A stretch of DNA of 64,000 bases from NCBI RefSeq assembly GCF_001642795.1, contig NZ_LKEH01000023.1, positions 186,193 through 250,192 on the forward strand, written 5' to 3'. The stretch comes from Pseudomonas viridiflava. Its GTDB lineage: Bacteria; Pseudomonadota; Gammaproteobacteria; Pseudomonadales; Pseudomonadaceae. Positions 28,624-40,716 of this stretch are shown piece by piece. The position numbers and the translations under genes are program-made. Each line of letters starts with the position of its first letter. The stretch's first letter is position 1. A model generated the notes under the pieces. It ran no database searches and was not told the origin of the DNA. It was given only the letters and a program-made list of their open reading frames with translations.

Positions 28624-30978
28624 CTAACTCGCTGTCGCGATCAAGCCCCGTTGCTCCAGTGCGGCCTGCGGGTTGATGCGGATCAGGTTCACGGGTATTG
28701 ATTTGGCGGCTGGCGTATTGCTGCGGCTGTCGCGGTTGGCCAGCGGTAGCAAGCCGTTGGTTTCCGGGTAATAGGCCGCACAACACCCCTTAGGCACGTC
28801 AAAGGCGATCACTTTGAAGCCTGTCGCAGAGCGCGTCGTGAGGGGGTCCATTGCTGTCTGCAGCTCGACGTAGTCGCCAGCCTTCAGCCCCAGTCGCTCG
28901 ATGTCGTCGGGGTTGAGCATCACTACCATGCGGTCACCATAGATATCCCGATAACGGTCATCGTTCGAGTAGACCGTGGTGTTGAACTGGTCATGGCTGC
29001 GGATCGTCATCAACTGCAAATGCTCGGCGTCCGGCGGCGTGTCGTCCTCGTCATACACGCCTGCCGGAAAGAGAAAGTTGGCTCTGCCCGTCTCGGTATC
29101 CCATTTGCGCTCCCTGGCGCCATTCGGCAGCCGAAATCCACCGGGCTCTCGGATGCGCAGATTGAAGTCGTAAAACTGCTCGGGCATCACTTCCTCGATC
29201 TTGTCCCGAATACGCGAATAGTCAGCGACATAGCTGTCCCACTCCACCTTGGGATTGGGCGCAAGTGTGGCCTTGGCGATGCCAGCAATGATCGCGATCT
29301 CCGAGATCAGGTGCTCTGAGGCGGGTTCCAGCGTGCCGGTCGAGCCATGCACCATCGACATCGAATCTTCGACAGTGACGGTTTGGGCCACACCGTTCTG
29401 AAGGTCGAGCTCAGAGCGCGCGATGCATGGCAAGAGAAAGGCTTTTTGACCGTGCACCGTTGCGCTGCGATTGAGCTTGGTGTTGACCAGCACGGTCAGT
29501 TTCAGGCGGCTGACGGTCGGACAGATGACGTCGATATCCGGGATGGCGCGAAAGAAATTCCCGCCCATGGAGATGAACGCCTCCACCTCTCCACGCAACA
29601 GCGCTTCGCAGGCTTCGGCCACGTCATGACCGCCCTTTCGGGATGCCTCGAAACCAAACACTTTGCTCATGCTGGCGAGAAACGGTTCATGGGCTTTTTC
29701 GTAAATGCCCATGGTGCGATCACCCTGAACATTGGAGTGGCCACGAATCGGGCAGGCTCCGGCACCCAGCTTGCCGATGTTGCCGCGCAACAGCAGCAGG
29801 TTGATGATCTGTTGCATCGCATCGCCACCCCGTTTGTGCTGGGTCACACCCATGCCCCAGCAACAGATGACACGCTCCGAGCGCATATAGACGGCGGCCA
29901 CGTCTTCTATGGCCTGGCGACTGAGACCCGAATGACGCTCGATGATGGACCAGGGCAGTTTCCGGCAGTAATCGGCGAAACGTTCGAACCCATGGGTGTG
30001 CTTCTGAATGAACGCCACATCGAGAATACGCGAGCGGTTTTCACGACGCGCCAAGTCATCCGCTTCGATGACCACCTTGCAAATGCCCTGCATGGCGACC
30101 ATGTCGCCCCCCGTTCTCACTTGATGGTACTGGGAACTGATTTTCACGCCTTGGCCGCCGATCATGTCGCGCGGGTTCTGGGGCGAGGCAAAGCGGACCA
30201 GAGCCTTCTCGCGCAACGGATTGAACGAGATGATGCTGGCGCCCCGTTTCGCGGCGGCGTGCAGCTCGGACATCATTCGCGGGCTGTTGGTACCGGGATT
30301 CTGACCGATGATGAAAATGGCGTCGGCGTGCTCGAAGTCTTCCAGCGATGTGGTGCCCTTGCCGACCCCTATCGCTTCGGGTAACGCCACGCTTGTTGTC
30401 TCGTGGCACATGTTCGAGCAGTCGGGAAAATTGGCCATGCCATACAGCCGACCGAACAACTGATAGAGAAAAGCCGCTTCGTTGGACGTCCGCCCGGAGG
30501 TGTAAAGCTCCAGCTTCCAGGGATCGCTGAGCTGACGAAGCTCCTCGCCAATCTCGGCAAATACCTGTTCCCAACTGACAGGCAGATACTTGTCAGTCGT
30601 CGCGTCGTAGCGCATCGGCTCGGTAATGCGGCCCTGATCTTCAAGATCGTGATCGGTCCAGGTCGCCAGTTCGCTCACGGTGTGGCGGGCGAAGAACTCC
30701 GGTGTGACACGTTTCTTGGTGGACTCCCAAGCCAATGCCTTGGCGCCGTTCTCGCAGTACTCGAATGTGTGCGGCTTCTTCGGGTCAGGCCAGGCACAGC
30801 TGGGGCAGTCGAAGCCATCGGGCTTGTTCATCGACATCAGCGCGCGATTGCCGCGTATCAGTACGTGCTGATGCAAGAGGTGCTTGGTGACCGCATTCAA
30901 GGCGCCCCAACCACCGGCGGGCGAACCGCCTGTTTGCGAACCCTGGAGTGGAGCCTTGGACTGAGCGGCTTTGGTCAT
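28624..30978 (-). CDS. FdhF/YdeP-family molybdopterin oxidoreductase
   Basis: 784 residues from the ATG at 30978, preceded by GGGAGAA. The protein has the molybdopterin oxidoreductase fold: a FDCPSCAWP segment (about 52-60) where formate dehydrogenases bind Fe-S, then the cofactor segments GTTSLEDFEHADAIFIIGQNPGTN, CCWGMGVTQHKRGGDAMQ and HSNVQGDRTMG, and the C-terminal dinucleotide-binding domain with TIRSHDQFNTTVY. E. coli YdeP, linked to acid resistance, has this architecture. A selenocysteine or catalytic cysteine typical of FdhF is not evident. True substrate unknown. Stands alone, minus strand. Confidence 0.85.
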   Translation of the reverse strand: MTKAAQSKAPLQGSQTGGSPAGGWGALNAVTKHLLHQHVLIRGNRALMSMNKPDGFDCPSCAWPDPKKPHTFEYCENGAKALAWESTKKRVTPEFFARHTVSELATWTDHDLEDQGRITEPMRYDATTDKYLPVSWEQVFAEIGEELRQLSDPWKLELYTSGRTSNEAAFLYQLFGRLYGMANFPDCSNMCHETTSVALPEAIGVGKGTTSLEDFEHADAIFIIGQNPGTNSPRMMSELHAAAKRGASIISFNPLREKALVRFASPQNPRDMIGGQGVKISSQYHQVRTGGDMVAMQGICKVVIEADDLARRENRSRILDVAFIQKHTHGFERFADYCRKLPWSIIERHSGLSRQAIEDVAAVYMRSERVICCWGMGVTQHKRGGDAMQQIINLLLLRGNIGKLGAGACPIRGHSNVQGDRTMGIYEKAHEPFLASMSKVFGFEASRKGGHDVAEACEALLRGEVEAFISMGGNFFRAIPDIDVICPTVSRLKLTVLVNTKLNRSATVHGQKAFLLPCIARSELDLQNGVAQTVTVEDSMSMVHGSTGTLEPASEHLISEIAIIAGIAKATLAPNPKVEWDSYVADYSRIRDKIEEVMPEQFYDFNLRIREPGGFRLPNGARERKWDTETGRANFLFPAGVYDEDDTPPDAEHLQLMTIRSHDQFNTTVYSNDDRYRDIYGDRMVVMLNPDDIERLGLKAGDYVELQTAMDPLTTRSATGFKVIAFDVPKGCCAAYYPETNGLLPLANRDSRSNTPAAKSIPVNLIRINPQAALEQRGLIATAS

Positions 30979-31169
30979 CACGAAATTCTCCCTGAACATG
31001 GCCGTGATCCGGCCGGTTGAGCGGTTGCGTATCACCCTGTGATACGCAGGCCCAGAGAGGAATTCGCTGAAATCGACGAGCGTGGCCGACAGATTCAGGC
31101 GCTGGCGGGTTCAGTCGGTCTGACATGTTGCGCCAGGGATACAACGGTTATCAACCGACGGTGGCGTGA

Positions 31170-32543
31170 TCAGAAAAAGCTCAACCCCACCTGAAACAGC
31201 CGCTCTACGTCGCGGATGTACTTTTTATCCACAAGGAACATGATCACCTGATCGCCGGATTCGATCACGGTGATGTCGTGGGCGATAAGCACTTCTTCGT
31301 TGCGGATGATTGCGCCAATCATGGTGCCGGTCGGCAGGTTGATGTCCTTGATGGCGCGGCCGATGACCTTGCTGGATTTCGAGTCGCCGTGGGCCACGAT
31401 CTCGATGGCTTCGGCTGCACCCCGACGCAGGGAGTGGACGCTGACGATATCGCCGCGTCGCACGTGGGCCAGCAGGGTGCCGATGGTCGCCAGTTGCGGG
31501 CTGACCGCGACATCGATCTCCCCGCCCTGCACCAGATCCACATACGCCGAGTTGTTGATCAGGGTCATCACCTTGCGTGCGCCCAGCCGTTTGGCGAGCA
31601 ACGATGACATGATGTTGGCTTCGTCGTCGTTGGTCAGGGCCAGAAACAGGTCGGTGTTGCCGATGTTTTCCTCGATCAGCAGATCGCGATCCGAGGAGCT
31701 GCCCTGCAGCACGACGGTGTTGTCCAGGTTCTCCGAGAGGTAACGGCAGCGTGCCGGGTTCATTTCGATGATCTTGACCTGATAGCGGCTCTCGATGGCC
31801 TCTGCCAGGCGCTCGCCGATGTTGCCGCCGCCCGCGATAACGATGCGTTTGTAGCTCTCGTCCAGACGGCGCATCTCGCCCATCACCGCACGAATGTCAG
31901 CCTTGGCGGCAACGAAGAACACTTCGTCGTCGGCTTCGATCACGGTGTCGCCCTGCGGCAGGATCGGACGGTCGCGGCGGAAAATGGCGGCGACGCGGGT
32001 TTCGACGTTCGGCATGTGCGCCTTGAGCTGGCGCAGTTGCTGGCCTACCAGCGGCCCGCCGTAGTACGCCTTGACCGCGACCAGCTGAGCCTTGCCTCCG
32101 GCAAAGTCGATCACTTGCAGGGCGCCGGGGTACTCAATCAGGCGCTTGATGTAATTGGTGACCACCTGCTCCGGGCTGATCAGCACATCCACCGGAATGG
32201 CGCTGTTGTCGAACAGTTCCGAGCGCGTCAGGTAAGCGGCTTCACGCACTCGCGCGATCTTGGTCGGCGTGTGGAACAGCGTGTACGCGACCTGACAGGC
32301 AATCATGTTGGCTTCATCACTGCTGGTCACGGCAACCAGCATGTCGGCATCGTCGGCACCGGCCTGACGCAACACGGCCGGATACGAGCCTTTGCCCTGC
32401 ACGGTCCGAATGTCCAGCCGGTCGCCCAGGTTGCGCAACCGGTCACCGTCCGTGTCGACCACGGTAATGTCGTTGGCTTCGCCTGCCAAATGCTCGGCCA
32501 GCGTGCCGCCGACCTGACCTGCACCCAGGATGATGATTTTCAA
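31170..32543 (-). CDS. trkA: Trk system potassium uptake protein TrkA
   Basis: 457 residues from a TTG at 32543 with GGAG upstream. Peripheral inner-membrane regulator of the Trk potassium channel. Two RCK halves are visible, each with a Rossmann NAD-binding start: [17 protein letters not shown] (residues 3-19) and [17 protein letters not shown] (about 234-250). Each half is followed by a TrkA-C domain. Length matches E. coli TrkA (458). It follows rsmB by 46 bp on the same strand, the conserved fmt-rsmB-trkA order. Confidence 0.97.
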   Translation of the reverse strand: MKIIILGAGQVGGTLAEHLAGEANDITVVDTDGDRLRNLGDRLDIRTVQGKGSYPAVLRQAGADDADMLVAVTSSDEANMIACQVAYTLFHTPTKIARVREAAYLTRSELFDNSAIPVDVLISPEQVVTNYIKRLIEYPGALQVIDFAGGKAQLVAVKAYYGGPLVGQQLRQLKAHMPNVETRVAAIFRRDRPILPQGDTVIEADDEVFFVAAKADIRAVMGEMRRLDESYKRIVIAGGGNIGERLAEAIESRYQVKIIEMNPARCRYLSENLDNTVVLQGSSSDRDLLIEENIGNTDLFLALTNDDEANIMSSLLAKRLGARKVMTLINNSAYVDLVQGGEIDVAVSPQLATIGTLLAHVRRGDIVSVHSLRRGAAEAIEIVAHGDSKSSKVIGRAIKDINLPTGTMIGAIIRNEEVLIAHDITVIESGDQVIMFLVDKKYIRDVERLFQVGLSFF

Positions 32544-32589
32544 CCGTTCACTCCGTGGAAATTCCTGGGCACTGTTGCCCGTCGCATCT

Positions 32590-33900
32590 TCAAGCCCGCG
32601 TTGCGGCGATCTTGATCAGTTTGGCGTAGTAGAAACCATCATGCCCGCCCTGCTGGGCCAGCAGTTGGCGACCATGCGGCTGCTTGATACCTGCCTCGCT
32701 GGCGATGTCCAGTTCCCTTGCACCGGAAGTGCGGGCCAGAAAGGCTTCGACCACCTCGGTATTTTCCGTCGGCAATGTCGAGCAGGTCGCGTAGATCAGC
32801 ATGCCACCCACCTCAAGCGTAGGCCACAGGGCATCGAGCAGCTCACCTTGCAGTGTCGCGAGGGCGACGATGTCGTCTGGCTGACGCGTCAGCTTGATGT
32901 CCGGATGGCGACGAATCACGCCGGTTGCCGAACAGGGCGCGTCGAGCAGGATGCGCTGGAACGGCTTGCCGTCCCACCACTGCGCGGTTTCCCGCGCATC
33001 GGCGGCGATCAGTTCGGCATCCAGACCAAGGCGGTCGAGATTCTCGCGAACACGCACCAGACGTTTGGCTTCCAGATCCACGGCGACCACGCCGCTCAAC
33101 TGCGGCTGGACTTCCAGCAGGTGACAGGTCTTGCCGCCCGGTGCACAGCAGGCGTCCAGCACACGTTGGCCGGGGGCAAGTTCCAGCAAGTCAGCGGCCA
33201 GTTGCGCGGCTTCGTCCTGAACGCTGATCCAGCCTTCGGCAAAACCGGGCAGTGAACGCACATCACAGGGCTCGGCCAGCACGATGCCGTCCTGACTGAA
33301 CGTGCAGGCGCTGGCTTCAAGGCCTGCTGCCTTCAACAGCTCAAGGTATTGATCGCGGCTGTGGTGGCGACGATTGACGCGCAGGATCATCGGCGGATGC
33401 GCATTGTTGGCGGCGCAGATCGCTTCCCACTGTTCGGGCCATGCGGCTTTCAAGGCTTTCTGCAGCCAGCGCGGGTGAGCGGTGCGGACGACGGGATCGT
33501 GTTCCAGTTCGATCAACAACGCCTCGCCTTCGCGCTGGGCGTTGCGCAATACCGCGTTGAGCAGACCCTTCGCCCAAGGCTTTTTCAGCTTGTCGGCGCA
33601 GCCCACTGTTTCGCCAATGGCGGCGTGAGCAGGTATGCGGCTGTAGAACAGTTGATACAGGCCGACCAGCAGCAAGGCTTCGACGTCCGCGTCGGCGGCC
33701 TTGAACGGCTTTTGCAGCAGTTTGGCTGCGAGCGCCGACAGGCGTGGCTGCCAGCGTGCGGTGCCGAATGCCAGATCCTGAGTCAGGCCGCGATCACGCA
33801 ACTCGACCTTGTCCAGTTGCGTGGGCAGCGAGCTGTTGAGCGATGCCTTGCCGCTGAGCACGGCAGCCAGAGCCTTGGCGGCGGCCAGACGCGGGTTCAT
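32590..33900 (-). CDS. rsmB: 16S rRNA m5C967 methyltransferase
   Basis: 436 residues. SAM-dependent enzyme that methylates C967 of 16S rRNA. The N-terminal NusB-like RNA-binding domain covers about 1-140 ([23 protein letters not shown] segment), and the catalytic domain shows [15 protein letters not shown] (about 254-268), [15 protein letters not shown] (about 320) with the catalytic cysteine, and the second cysteine in [11 protein letters not shown]. The start overlaps the fmt stop as ATGA. Confidence 0.97.
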   Translation of the reverse strand: MNPRLAAAKALAAVLSGKASLNSSLPTQLDKVELRDRGLTQDLAFGTARWQPRLSALAAKLLQKPFKAADADVEALLLVGLYQLFYSRIPAHAAIGETVGCADKLKKPWAKGLLNAVLRNAQREGEALLIELEHDPVVRTAHPRWLQKALKAAWPEQWEAICAANNAHPPMILRVNRRHHSRDQYLELLKAAGLEASACTFSQDGIVLAEPCDVRSLPGFAEGWISVQDEAAQLAADLLELAPGQRVLDACCAPGGKTCHLLEVQPQLSGVVAVDLEAKRLVRVRENLDRLGLDAELIAADARETAQWWDGKPFQRILLDAPCSATGVIRRHPDIKLTRQPDDIVALATLQGELLDALWPTLEVGGMLIYATCSTLPTENTEVVEAFLARTSGARELDIASEAGIKQPHGRQLLAQQGGHDGFYYAKLIKIAATRA

Positions 33901-34841
33901 TGACCCAGCACCGTGCCAACGGCGAATTTCTCGCGACGACTGTTGAACAGATCCGTGAAGCTCAACGGCTTGCCGCCCGGCAGTTGCAGACGTGTCAGGC
34001 GCAGAGCGTTCTCGCCGCAGGCAACGGTCAGACCGTCCTTGCTGGCGCTCAGAATCGTGCCTGGTGCGCCCTGCCCTTCAGCCAGATCGGCGGCCAGGAC
34101 TTTCAGCGCTTCGCCGTTCAACATGCTGTGACAGATCGGCCATGGATTGAATGCACGGACCAGACGCTCCAGCTCATCGGCCGGACGCGACCAGTCGATA
34201 CGCGCTTCGTCCTTGTTCAGTTTGTGGGCGTAGTTGGCCAGGCTGTCGTCCTGAACCTCGCCGATCAGCGAACCGTCTGCCAGACCGGCAATGGCTTGCA
34301 GCACCGCAGGCGGGCCAAGCTCAGCCAGGCGATCATGCAGCGTGCCGCCCGTGTCCTGCGCCGTAATCGGCGTGACGGCCTTGAGCAGCATGGGGCCTGT
34401 GTCGAGACCGGCCTCCATGCGCATCACCGTCACGCCACTTTCGGCATCACCCGCCTGAACGGCGCGCTGGATAGGCGCGGCACCGCGCCAGCGTGGCAGC
34501 AGCGAAGCGTGGCTGTTGATGCAGCCCAGACGCGGGATATCCAGCACCACCTGCGGCAGGATCAGGCCGTAGGCGACTACCACCATCAGGTCCGGCTTGA
34601 GGGCCGCCAGTTCTGCCTGGGCTTCGGGGGCTCGCAGCGTCGGTGGCTGCATGACGGGCACGTTGTGCTCGAGCGCCAGCTGCTTGACCGGGCTGGGCAT
34701 CAGTTTTTGTCCGCGACCGGCCGGGCGATCAGGCTGGGTATAGACCGCAACGATCCGATGAGGGCTGTCGAGCAGGGCCTTGAGGTGTTCGGCGGCGAAT
34801 TCCGGAGTGCCGGCGAAGACGATGCGCAGTGGCTCAGTCAT
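33897..34841 (-). CDS. fmt: Methionyl-tRNA formyltransferase
   Basis: 314 residues. Formylates initiator Met-tRNA using 10-formyl-THF. Features: [14 protein letters not shown] (residues 6-19), the [19 protein letters not shown] block (about 109) with the catalytic Asn-His, then [15 protein letters not shown], and the C-terminal OB-like domain. It sits upstream of rsmB with a 4-nt overlap. A terminator separates it from def, although the two are functionally paired. Confidence 0.97.
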   Translation of the reverse strand: MTEPLRIVFAGTPEFAAEHLKALLDSPHRIVAVYTQPDRPAGRGQKLMPSPVKQLALEHNVPVMQPPTLRAPEAQAELAALKPDLMVVVAYGLILPQVVLDIPRLGCINSHASLLPRWRGAAPIQRAVQAGDAESGVTVMRMEAGLDTGPMLLKAVTPITAQDTGGTLHDRLAELGPPAVLQAIAGLADGSLIGEVQDDSLANYAHKLNKDEARIDWSRPADELERLVRAFNPWPICHSMLNGEALKVLAADLAEGQGAPGTILSASKDGLTVACGENALRLTRLQLPGGKPLSFTDLFNSRREKFAVGTVLGQ

Positions 34842-34852
34842 GGACTTTCTCG

Positions 34853-34890
34853 TTCTGAAAAAAGAAAAAGGCCTTCGACAGGCCTTTTCG
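34853..34890 (-). terminator. Terminator between def and fmt
   Basis: Stem aaaaggcct / aggcctttt with a 5-nt loop (34866-34888). Read on the minus strand it is followed by a T-rich run (complement of 34855-34865), so it ends the def transcript. fmt then needs its own promoter or read-through. Confidence 0.75.
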
Positions 34891-34903
34891 GGGTGATGAC
34901 GGA

Positions 34904-35410
34904 TCAGGCGTTGAGCTTGTGCTGTTTTTCCAGCTTCTTCTTGATCCGGTCACGCTTGAGGTTGGAGAGGTAGTCGACGAACAGCTTGCCGTTCAGGTGA
35001 TCGCACTCGTGCTGAATGCAGATCGCCAACAGACCTTCAGCTACCAGTTCGTAAGGCTCGCCATCGCGGCCCAGCGCCTTGACGCGAACCTTCTGCGGAC
35101 GGTCGACGTTCTCGTAGAAACCGGGCACCGACAGGCAGCCTTCCTGATACTGATCCATTTCATCGGTCAGCATTTCGATTTCAGGGTTGATGAACACGCG
35201 CGGCTCGCTGCGATCTTCGCTGAGGTCCATGACGACCACACGCTTGTGGACGTTGACCTGGGTCGCTGCCAGCCCGATGCCTGGCGCTTCGTACATGGTT
35301 TCAAACATGTCGTCGACCAACTGGCGAATGCCGTCGTCTACTATCGCCACAGGTTTGGCGATGGTGCGCAGGCGCGAATCGGGAAATTCGAGGATGTTTA
35401 AAATAGCCAT
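34904..35410 (-). CDS. def: Peptide deformylase
   Basis: 168 residues. Removes the formyl group from nascent proteins. The three signature motifs are present: GIGLAATQ (about 45-52), EGCLSVPG (about 90-97) with the metal-binding cysteine, and QHECDHLNG (about 133-141) with the two histidine ligands and catalytic Glu. Length is typical for Def of Pseudomonas. Divergent from the LysM gene with 123 bp between starts. Confidence 0.98.
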   Translation of the reverse strand: MAILNILEFPDSRLRTIAKPVAIVDDGIRQLVDDMFETMYEAPGIGLAATQVNVHKRVVVMDLSEDRSEPRVFINPEIEMLTDEMDQYQEGCLSVPGFYENVDRPQKVRVKALGRDGEPYELVAEGLLAICIQHECDHLNGKLFVDYLSNLKRDRIKKKLEKQHKLNA

Positions 35411-35533
35411 ATACGTAAGAGCTGCACTGTTAAGGTAAAGTCAATGTCGGCTGCGGGCTCGGACGTCAAAGCGGGCAGCCCATGATGGGACTCTATTGTT
35501 CACGCGAGGCAACATGATAAAGGGATTCACCGC

Positions 35534-36559
35534 ATGAGGAAATCACTACTCGCCTTGCTGCTGTTGACCGCCAGCGGTCTTGTCCAGGCGCAGGTGCAGC
35601 TCAGGGAAGGCCATCCGCAGAGTTATACCGTCGCCGCAGGCGATACGCTCTGGGATATCTCCGGCAAATTTTTGCGTGAACCGTGGAAATGGCGCGAGAT
35701 CTGGCGCGCCAACCCGCAGGTGCGTGATCCCGATCTGATCTATCCGGGCGACACGCTGTCGCTCTCCTACGTCGATGGTCAGCCGCGCGTGACTCTGAAC
35801 CGGGGCGAATCCCGCGGCACGATCAAATTGTCACCGCGTGTGCGCAGCACGCCGGTGGTCGAAGCGATCCCCAGCATCCCGCTGGGTGCCATCAATGCTT
35901 TTCTGATCAGCAACCGTATCGTCGATAACGCCGAGCAATTCCAGCAGGCCCCTTATATCGTTGCCGGTAATGCCGAGCGCGTGCTCAGCGGCAGTGGCGA
36001 CCGGGTTTACGCACGCGGCACGCTGGATCCGGCCCATACCGTTTACGGCATTTTCCGTCAGGGCAAGGTCTATACCGACCCGGACACTGACGAGGTGCTG
36101 GGCATCAACGCCGACGACATCGGCGGCGGCGAAGTCGTGGCCACCGAGGGCGATGTCTCCACCCTGATGCTTCAGCGTTCAACGCAGGAAGTGAGGCTGG
36201 GTGACCGTCTGTTTGCCAGCGAAGAACGGGCGATCAACTCGACTTTCATGCCCAGCGCGCCGCAAACGCAGGTCGAAGGATTGATTCTGGATGTGCCTCG
36301 CGGCGTGACCCAGATTGGTGTCATGGACGTGGTCACGCTGAACCGAGGGCGGCGCGACGGTCTGACCGAAGGCAACGTGCTGGCGATCTACAAGACCGGC
36401 GAAAGAGTGCGTGACCGGGTAACCGGCGAGTCGGTGAAAATCCCGGACGAGCGGTCGGGGCTGCTGATGGTGTTCCGCACCTACGACAAGCTTAGTTACG
36501 CCTTGGTCCTGCACGCGAACCGATCTTTGGCCATTATGGACAAGGTCCGTAACCCATAG
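35534..36559 (+). CDS. LysM-domain envelope protein
   Basis: 341 residues. A signal peptide (residues 1-20, ending QAQ) is followed at once by one LysM peptidoglycan-binding module (about 29-80: YTVAAGDTLWDISGKFL … DLIYPGDTLSL). The rest is a beta-rich region repeated in pattern, with segments such as VMDVVTLNRGRRDGLTEGNVLAIY that resemble small beta-barrel modules. Homologues sit between def and dprA in other pseudomonads. It is predicted periplasmic; no enzymatic domain is seen. Confidence 0.9.
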   Translation: MRKSLLALLLLTASGLVQAQVQLREGHPQSYTVAAGDTLWDISGKFLREPWKWREIWRANPQVRDPDLIYPGDTLSLSYVDGQPRVTLNRGESRGTIKLSPRVRSTPVVEAIPSIPLGAINAFLISNRIVDNAEQFQQAPYIVAGNAERVLSGSGDRVYARGTLDPAHTVYGIFRQGKVYTDPDTDEVLGINADDIGGGEVVATEGDVSTLMLQRSTQEVRLGDRLFASEERAINSTFMPSAPQTQVEGLILDVPRGVTQIGVMDVVTLNRGRRDGLTEGNVLAIYKTGERVRDRVTGESVKIPDERSGLLMVFRTYDKLSYALVLHANRSLAIMDKVRNP

Positions 36560-36628
36560 CGCCATGTTGCAGTTTTGATACGGAATTTTCCTGAGAGGCG
36601 CTCACTTATCAAATTGTTGTCAACAGAG

Positions 36629-36637
36629 TTATCCACA
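36629..36637 (+). promoter_or_regulatory. DnaA box in the LysM-dprA gap
   Basis: Exact TTATCCACA, 45 bp upstream of the dprA start. With the copy at 37246-37254 inside dprA it makes a pair 617 bp apart. It may only reflect origin proximity. Confidence 0.45.
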
Positions 36638-36682
36638 GGTTTGTGCACTGCTTGAGGTGCACAATTGATCAAGGACGATCTC

Positions 36683-37795
36683 ATGCCGCTGTTCGAAAAA
36701 GCCGTTCCGTCTCCTTCGGAACTGGAAGCGCGTCTTCGCCTGCATCGCTTGCCAGAGGTCGGGCTGAAACGCTTCTCCCGCCTCATTGATGCCTTCGGCA
36801 GTGCTTCAGCGGCACTCGCTGCACCGGCCAGCGCATGGCGTGCACTGGGTCTTCCTACCGCCAGCGCGGAGGCTCGCCGCGACCCGTCGGTACGCGATGG
36901 TGCAAGCGCTGCTTTGGCCTGGCTGGAGCGTCCCGGCCAGCATTTACTGATGTGGGACGACCCTGGCTACCCCGCCCTGCTGGCGCAGATCGCTGATCCG
37001 CCGCCTCTGCTGTTCATTGTTGGAGACCCTTCGATCCTTGATCGCCCGCAGTTGGGAATGGTCGGCAGTCGGCGCGCGTCCAGACCTGGACTGGACACCG
37101 CCGCAGCGTTCGCCCGAAGCCTGGCCGGTGCCGGATTTGTGATCACCAGCGGTCTGGCACGCGGTATCGACGGTGCCGCGCATCAGGGCGCGCTGGATGT
37201 CGGAGGCCTTACAATCGGCGTTCTGGGCACCGGACTCGAAAAACTTTATCCACAGCAGCATCGGACCCTCGCCGCGCAGATGGCCGCCCAGGGCGGCGCG
37301 GTGATTTCCGAGTTCCCGCTGGACGCGGGACCGCAGCCCAGCAACTTCCCGAGGCGCAACCGGATCATCAGCGGCTTGTCCCTTGGCGTGCTGGTGGTCG
37401 AGGCGAGCGTTGCCAGCGGTTCGCTGATCACGGCACGTCTTGCAGCGGAACATGGGCGCGAGGTGTACGCGATTCCGGGCTCGATCCATCACCCAGGTGC
37501 CAAAGGCTGTCACCAGTTGATTCGGGATGGCGCGACACTGGTCGAAACGGTCGATCACATTCTGGAAGGCTTGCAGCACTGGCATGTGACTGCGCCCGAC
37601 ACCGCTGAGTCTGCCTCGCTCCTCGTTTGCGATCATCCCCTGCTCGATTTGCTGCATGCGGCTCCTCACACCAGCGAAGGCTTGTCGGTCTCGATCGGTT
37701 GGCCGCTGCCCAAGGTGCTGGCGGCACTCACCGAGCTGGAACTCGATGGACGGATCAGCAGTGAAGCCGGACGATGGTTCGCCAGAGCGCCCTGA
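36683..37795 (+). CDS. dprA: DNA-processing protein DprA
   Basis: 370 residues from the ATG at 36683, with AAGGA 8 nt upstream. DprA loads RecA on incoming single-stranded DNA in transformation. An N-terminal SAM/HhH-like region ([17 protein letters not shown]) precedes the Rossmann-like core: VGSRRAS (about 130), [51 protein letters not shown], and [28 protein letters not shown] winged-helix-type DprA C-terminal domain follows. Conserved position before tsaC. Confidence 0.96.
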   Translation: MPLFEKAVPSPSELEARLRLHRLPEVGLKRFSRLIDAFGSASAALAAPASAWRALGLPTASAEARRDPSVRDGASAALAWLERPGQHLLMWDDPGYPALLAQIADPPPLLFIVGDPSILDRPQLGMVGSRRASRPGLDTAAAFARSLAGAGFVITSGLARGIDGAAHQGALDVGGLTIGVLGTGLEKLYPQQHRTLAAQMAAQGGAVISEFPLDAGPQPSNFPRRNRIISGLSLGVLVVEASVASGSLITARLAAEHGREVYAIPGSIHHPGAKGCHQLIRDGATLVETVDHILEGLQHWHVTAPDTAESASLLVCDHPLLDLLHAAPHTSEGLSVSIGWPLPKVLAALTELELDGRISSEAGRWFARAP

Positions 37796-37832
37796 GGTTA
37801 AACTGCCGCCAGGATTTCGTGGAGAGATGACA

Positions 37833-38390
37833 ATGGTCAGCAGTTGGCGTGTGCAACAAGCCGCTCGTGATATTCGAGCCGGAGCGGTCATCGCCTACCC
37901 GACCGAAGCTGTCTGGGGGCTGGGGTGCGACCCGTGGGACGAAGAGGCGGTCTATCGCCTGCTGGCAATCAAGTCACGGCCTGTGGAAAAAGGCCTGATT
38001 CTGATCGCCGACAACATTCGCCAGTTCGACTTTCTGTTCGAAGACTTTCCCGAACTGTGGCTGGACCGCATGGCCAGCACCTGGCCCGGGCCGAACACCT
38101 GGCTGGTCCCCCATCAGAATCTGTTGCCGGAGTGGATCACTGGTATTCATGAGACCGTCGCCCTGCGCGTGACAGATCACCCGACGGTGCGGGAACTGTG
38201 CGCGCTGGTCGGTCCGTTGATCTCGACATCAGCCAACCCTGCGGGCCGGCCGGCTGCCAAGTCGCGGCTGCGCGTTGAGCAGTATTTCCGTGGCCAGATC
38301 GATCTGGTGCTCGGCGGCAGCCTGGGCGGCCGCCGAAACCCCAGCGTGATTCGCGATATTGCGACAGCGCAGGTCGTTCGCGCAGGCTGA
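37833..38390 (+). CDS. tsaC: Threonylcarbamoyl-AMP synthase
   Basis: 185 residues from the ATG at 37833; GGAGAG is 6 nt upstream, whereas the ATG at 37827 abuts that site. Makes threonylcarbamoyl-AMP from threonine, bicarbonate and ATP for tRNA t6A37. YrdC-fold motifs are clear: [14 protein letters not shown] (about 24-37), [15 protein letters not shown] (about 45-59), [10 protein letters not shown], and [12 protein letters not shown] (about 138). Downstream of dprA by 37 bp, so probably one transcript. Confidence 0.95.
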   Translation: MVSSWRVQQAARDIRAGAVIAYPTEAVWGLGCDPWDEEAVYRLLAIKSRPVEKGLILIADNIRQFDFLFEDFPELWLDRMASTWPGPNTWLVPHQNLLPEWITGIHETVALRVTDHPTVRELCALVGPLISTSANPAGRPAAKSRLRVEQYFRGQIDLVLGGSLGGRRNPSVIRDIATAQVVRAG

Positions 38391-38414
38391 GCCAGGCGCG
38401 AACGGAGGCACGCT

Positions 38415-39392
38415 TCACGGGATCAGAATGGTCGATCCCGTGGTGCGACGGGCAGACAGCTCGATGTGCGCCTGAGCCGCATCAGCGAGCGCGTACTGCT
38501 TGATCTCGCCAACCTTGAGTTTGCCGCTGGCGAGCATGTCGAACAGTTCGTCGGCCATGGTCTGGAGGTTTTGCGCGTTGTTGGCGTAGCTTCCCAGCGT
38601 CGGACGGGTGACGTAGAGCGAGCCTTTCTGCGAGAGGATGCCCAGGTTCACCCCGGAGACCGCTCCCGAGGCATTGCCGAAGCTCACCATCAGACCTCGC
38701 GGCGCGACGCAATCCAGCGACGTCAGCCAGGTGTCCTTGCCCACGCCGTCGTAGACCACCGGGCATTTCTGGCCATCGGTCAGCTCCAATACCCGTTTGG
38801 CAACGTCTTCATGGCTGTAATCAATGGTTTCCCAGGCGCCCAGCGCTTTGGCGTGCGCCGCTTTCTCTGGTGTGCTGACCGTACCGATCAGTTTTGCGCC
38901 CAGCGCCTTGGCCCACTGGCAGGCCAGCGAGCCCACGCCGCCAGCGGCAGCATGGAACAGAATGATCTCGCCCGGCTTGACCTGATACGTCTGGCGCAGC
39001 AGGTATTGAACGGTCAGTCCCTTGAGTATCACGGCGGCGGCCTGTTCGAAGCTGATCGCGTCGGGCAGCTTCACCAGATTGGCTTCAGGCAGCGCATGAA
39101 CATCGCTGTAACTGCCGAGCGGTCCGGTGCCGTAGGCAACCCGGTCACCGACCGCAAAGCGCGTCACTTCATCGCCCACGGCCTCGACCATGCCTGCCCC
39201 TTCGGTGCCCAGACCGGATGGCAATTCGGGCGCGGGGTACAGACCACTGCGGTAGTAGGTATCAATGAAGTTCAGGCCGATGGCCTTGTTGCGCACAAGC
39301 ACTTCCTTCGGACCGAGCGCTTCGGGCTCGAAGTCGATGTATTCAAGTACCTCGGGTCCTCCGACGGTGCTGAACTGGATACGCTTTGCCAT
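38415..39392 (-). CDS. qorA: NADPH:quinone oxidoreductase
   Basis: 325 residues from the ATG at 39392, with GGAGAGAAC upstream; the longer frame to 39467 adds unrelated residues. Zinc-independent medium-chain dehydrogenase/reductase. Visible: AIGLNFIDTYYRSGLYP (about 42-58), GTEGAGMVEAVG, the Rossmann segment LFHAAAGGVGSLACQWAKALGA (about 144-165), and SFGNASG. It reduces quinones one electron at a time in the E. coli enzyme. Converges with tsaC. Confidence 0.93.
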   Translation of the reverse strand: MAKRIQFSTVGGPEVLEYIDFEPEALGPKEVLVRNKAIGLNFIDTYYRSGLYPAPELPSGLGTEGAGMVEAVGDEVTRFAVGDRVAYGTGPLGSYSDVHALPEANLVKLPDAISFEQAAAVILKGLTVQYLLRQTYQVKPGEIILFHAAAGGVGSLACQWAKALGAKLIGTVSTPEKAAHAKALGAWETIDYSHEDVAKRVLELTDGQKCPVVYDGVGKDTWLTSLDCVAPRGLMVSFGNASGAVSGVNLGILSQKGSLYVTRPTLGSYANNAQNLQTMADELFDMLASGKLKVGEIKQYALADAAQAHIELSARRTTGSTILIP

Positions 39393-39551
39393 TGTTCTCT
39401 CCATGATGATTAAACTGACTGCAAAGCGCCTATCCAACTCCTTCCCCCGACCCTCGTCAACTGCCACGCCCGCCCGCCGATGGTATGCTACGCGCCAATT
39501 TGCCTGCGCCGCTTGTGTTCCATGGGCTCAGCCGTTTGAAGTCAGCCGTAA

Positions 39552-40475
<924 letters not shown>

Positions 40476-40556
40476 TTGCATAGTGCAGTGAGTGAAAGAC
40501 TGTGGAACATGCCTCTTTTTCTCTGACATAGCGGTGTCTGGCAGCAAACAGAAAAT

Positions 40557-40641
40557 GTGGGAGGCGGCTTGCCGGCGATGCAATCTTCAGGCGCCCCTTC
40601 AGTGACTGACACGACGCCTCCGCCGGCAAGCCGCCTCCCAC
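40557..40641. repeat. REP-type inverted pair
   Basis: Two 21-bp arms, 40557-40577 and 40621-40641, are exact reverse complements with the core gtgggaggcggcttgccg. The 43-bp spacer has no repeat. Related pairs lie at 43239-43324 and 48603-48688, and a single arm at 55451-55471. Confidence 0.85.
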
Positions 40642-40716
40642 GTCAGATAGCGTTTCTTCAGCAGGCTGAACGTCGTTTGCCAGATCGAGCGCTGCAATAC
40701 ATCAACAGGAACCTCA

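Noticed and set aside
29347..30384. 345-codon plus-strand frame
   Set aside because: Shadow of the molybdopterin oxidoreductase gene.
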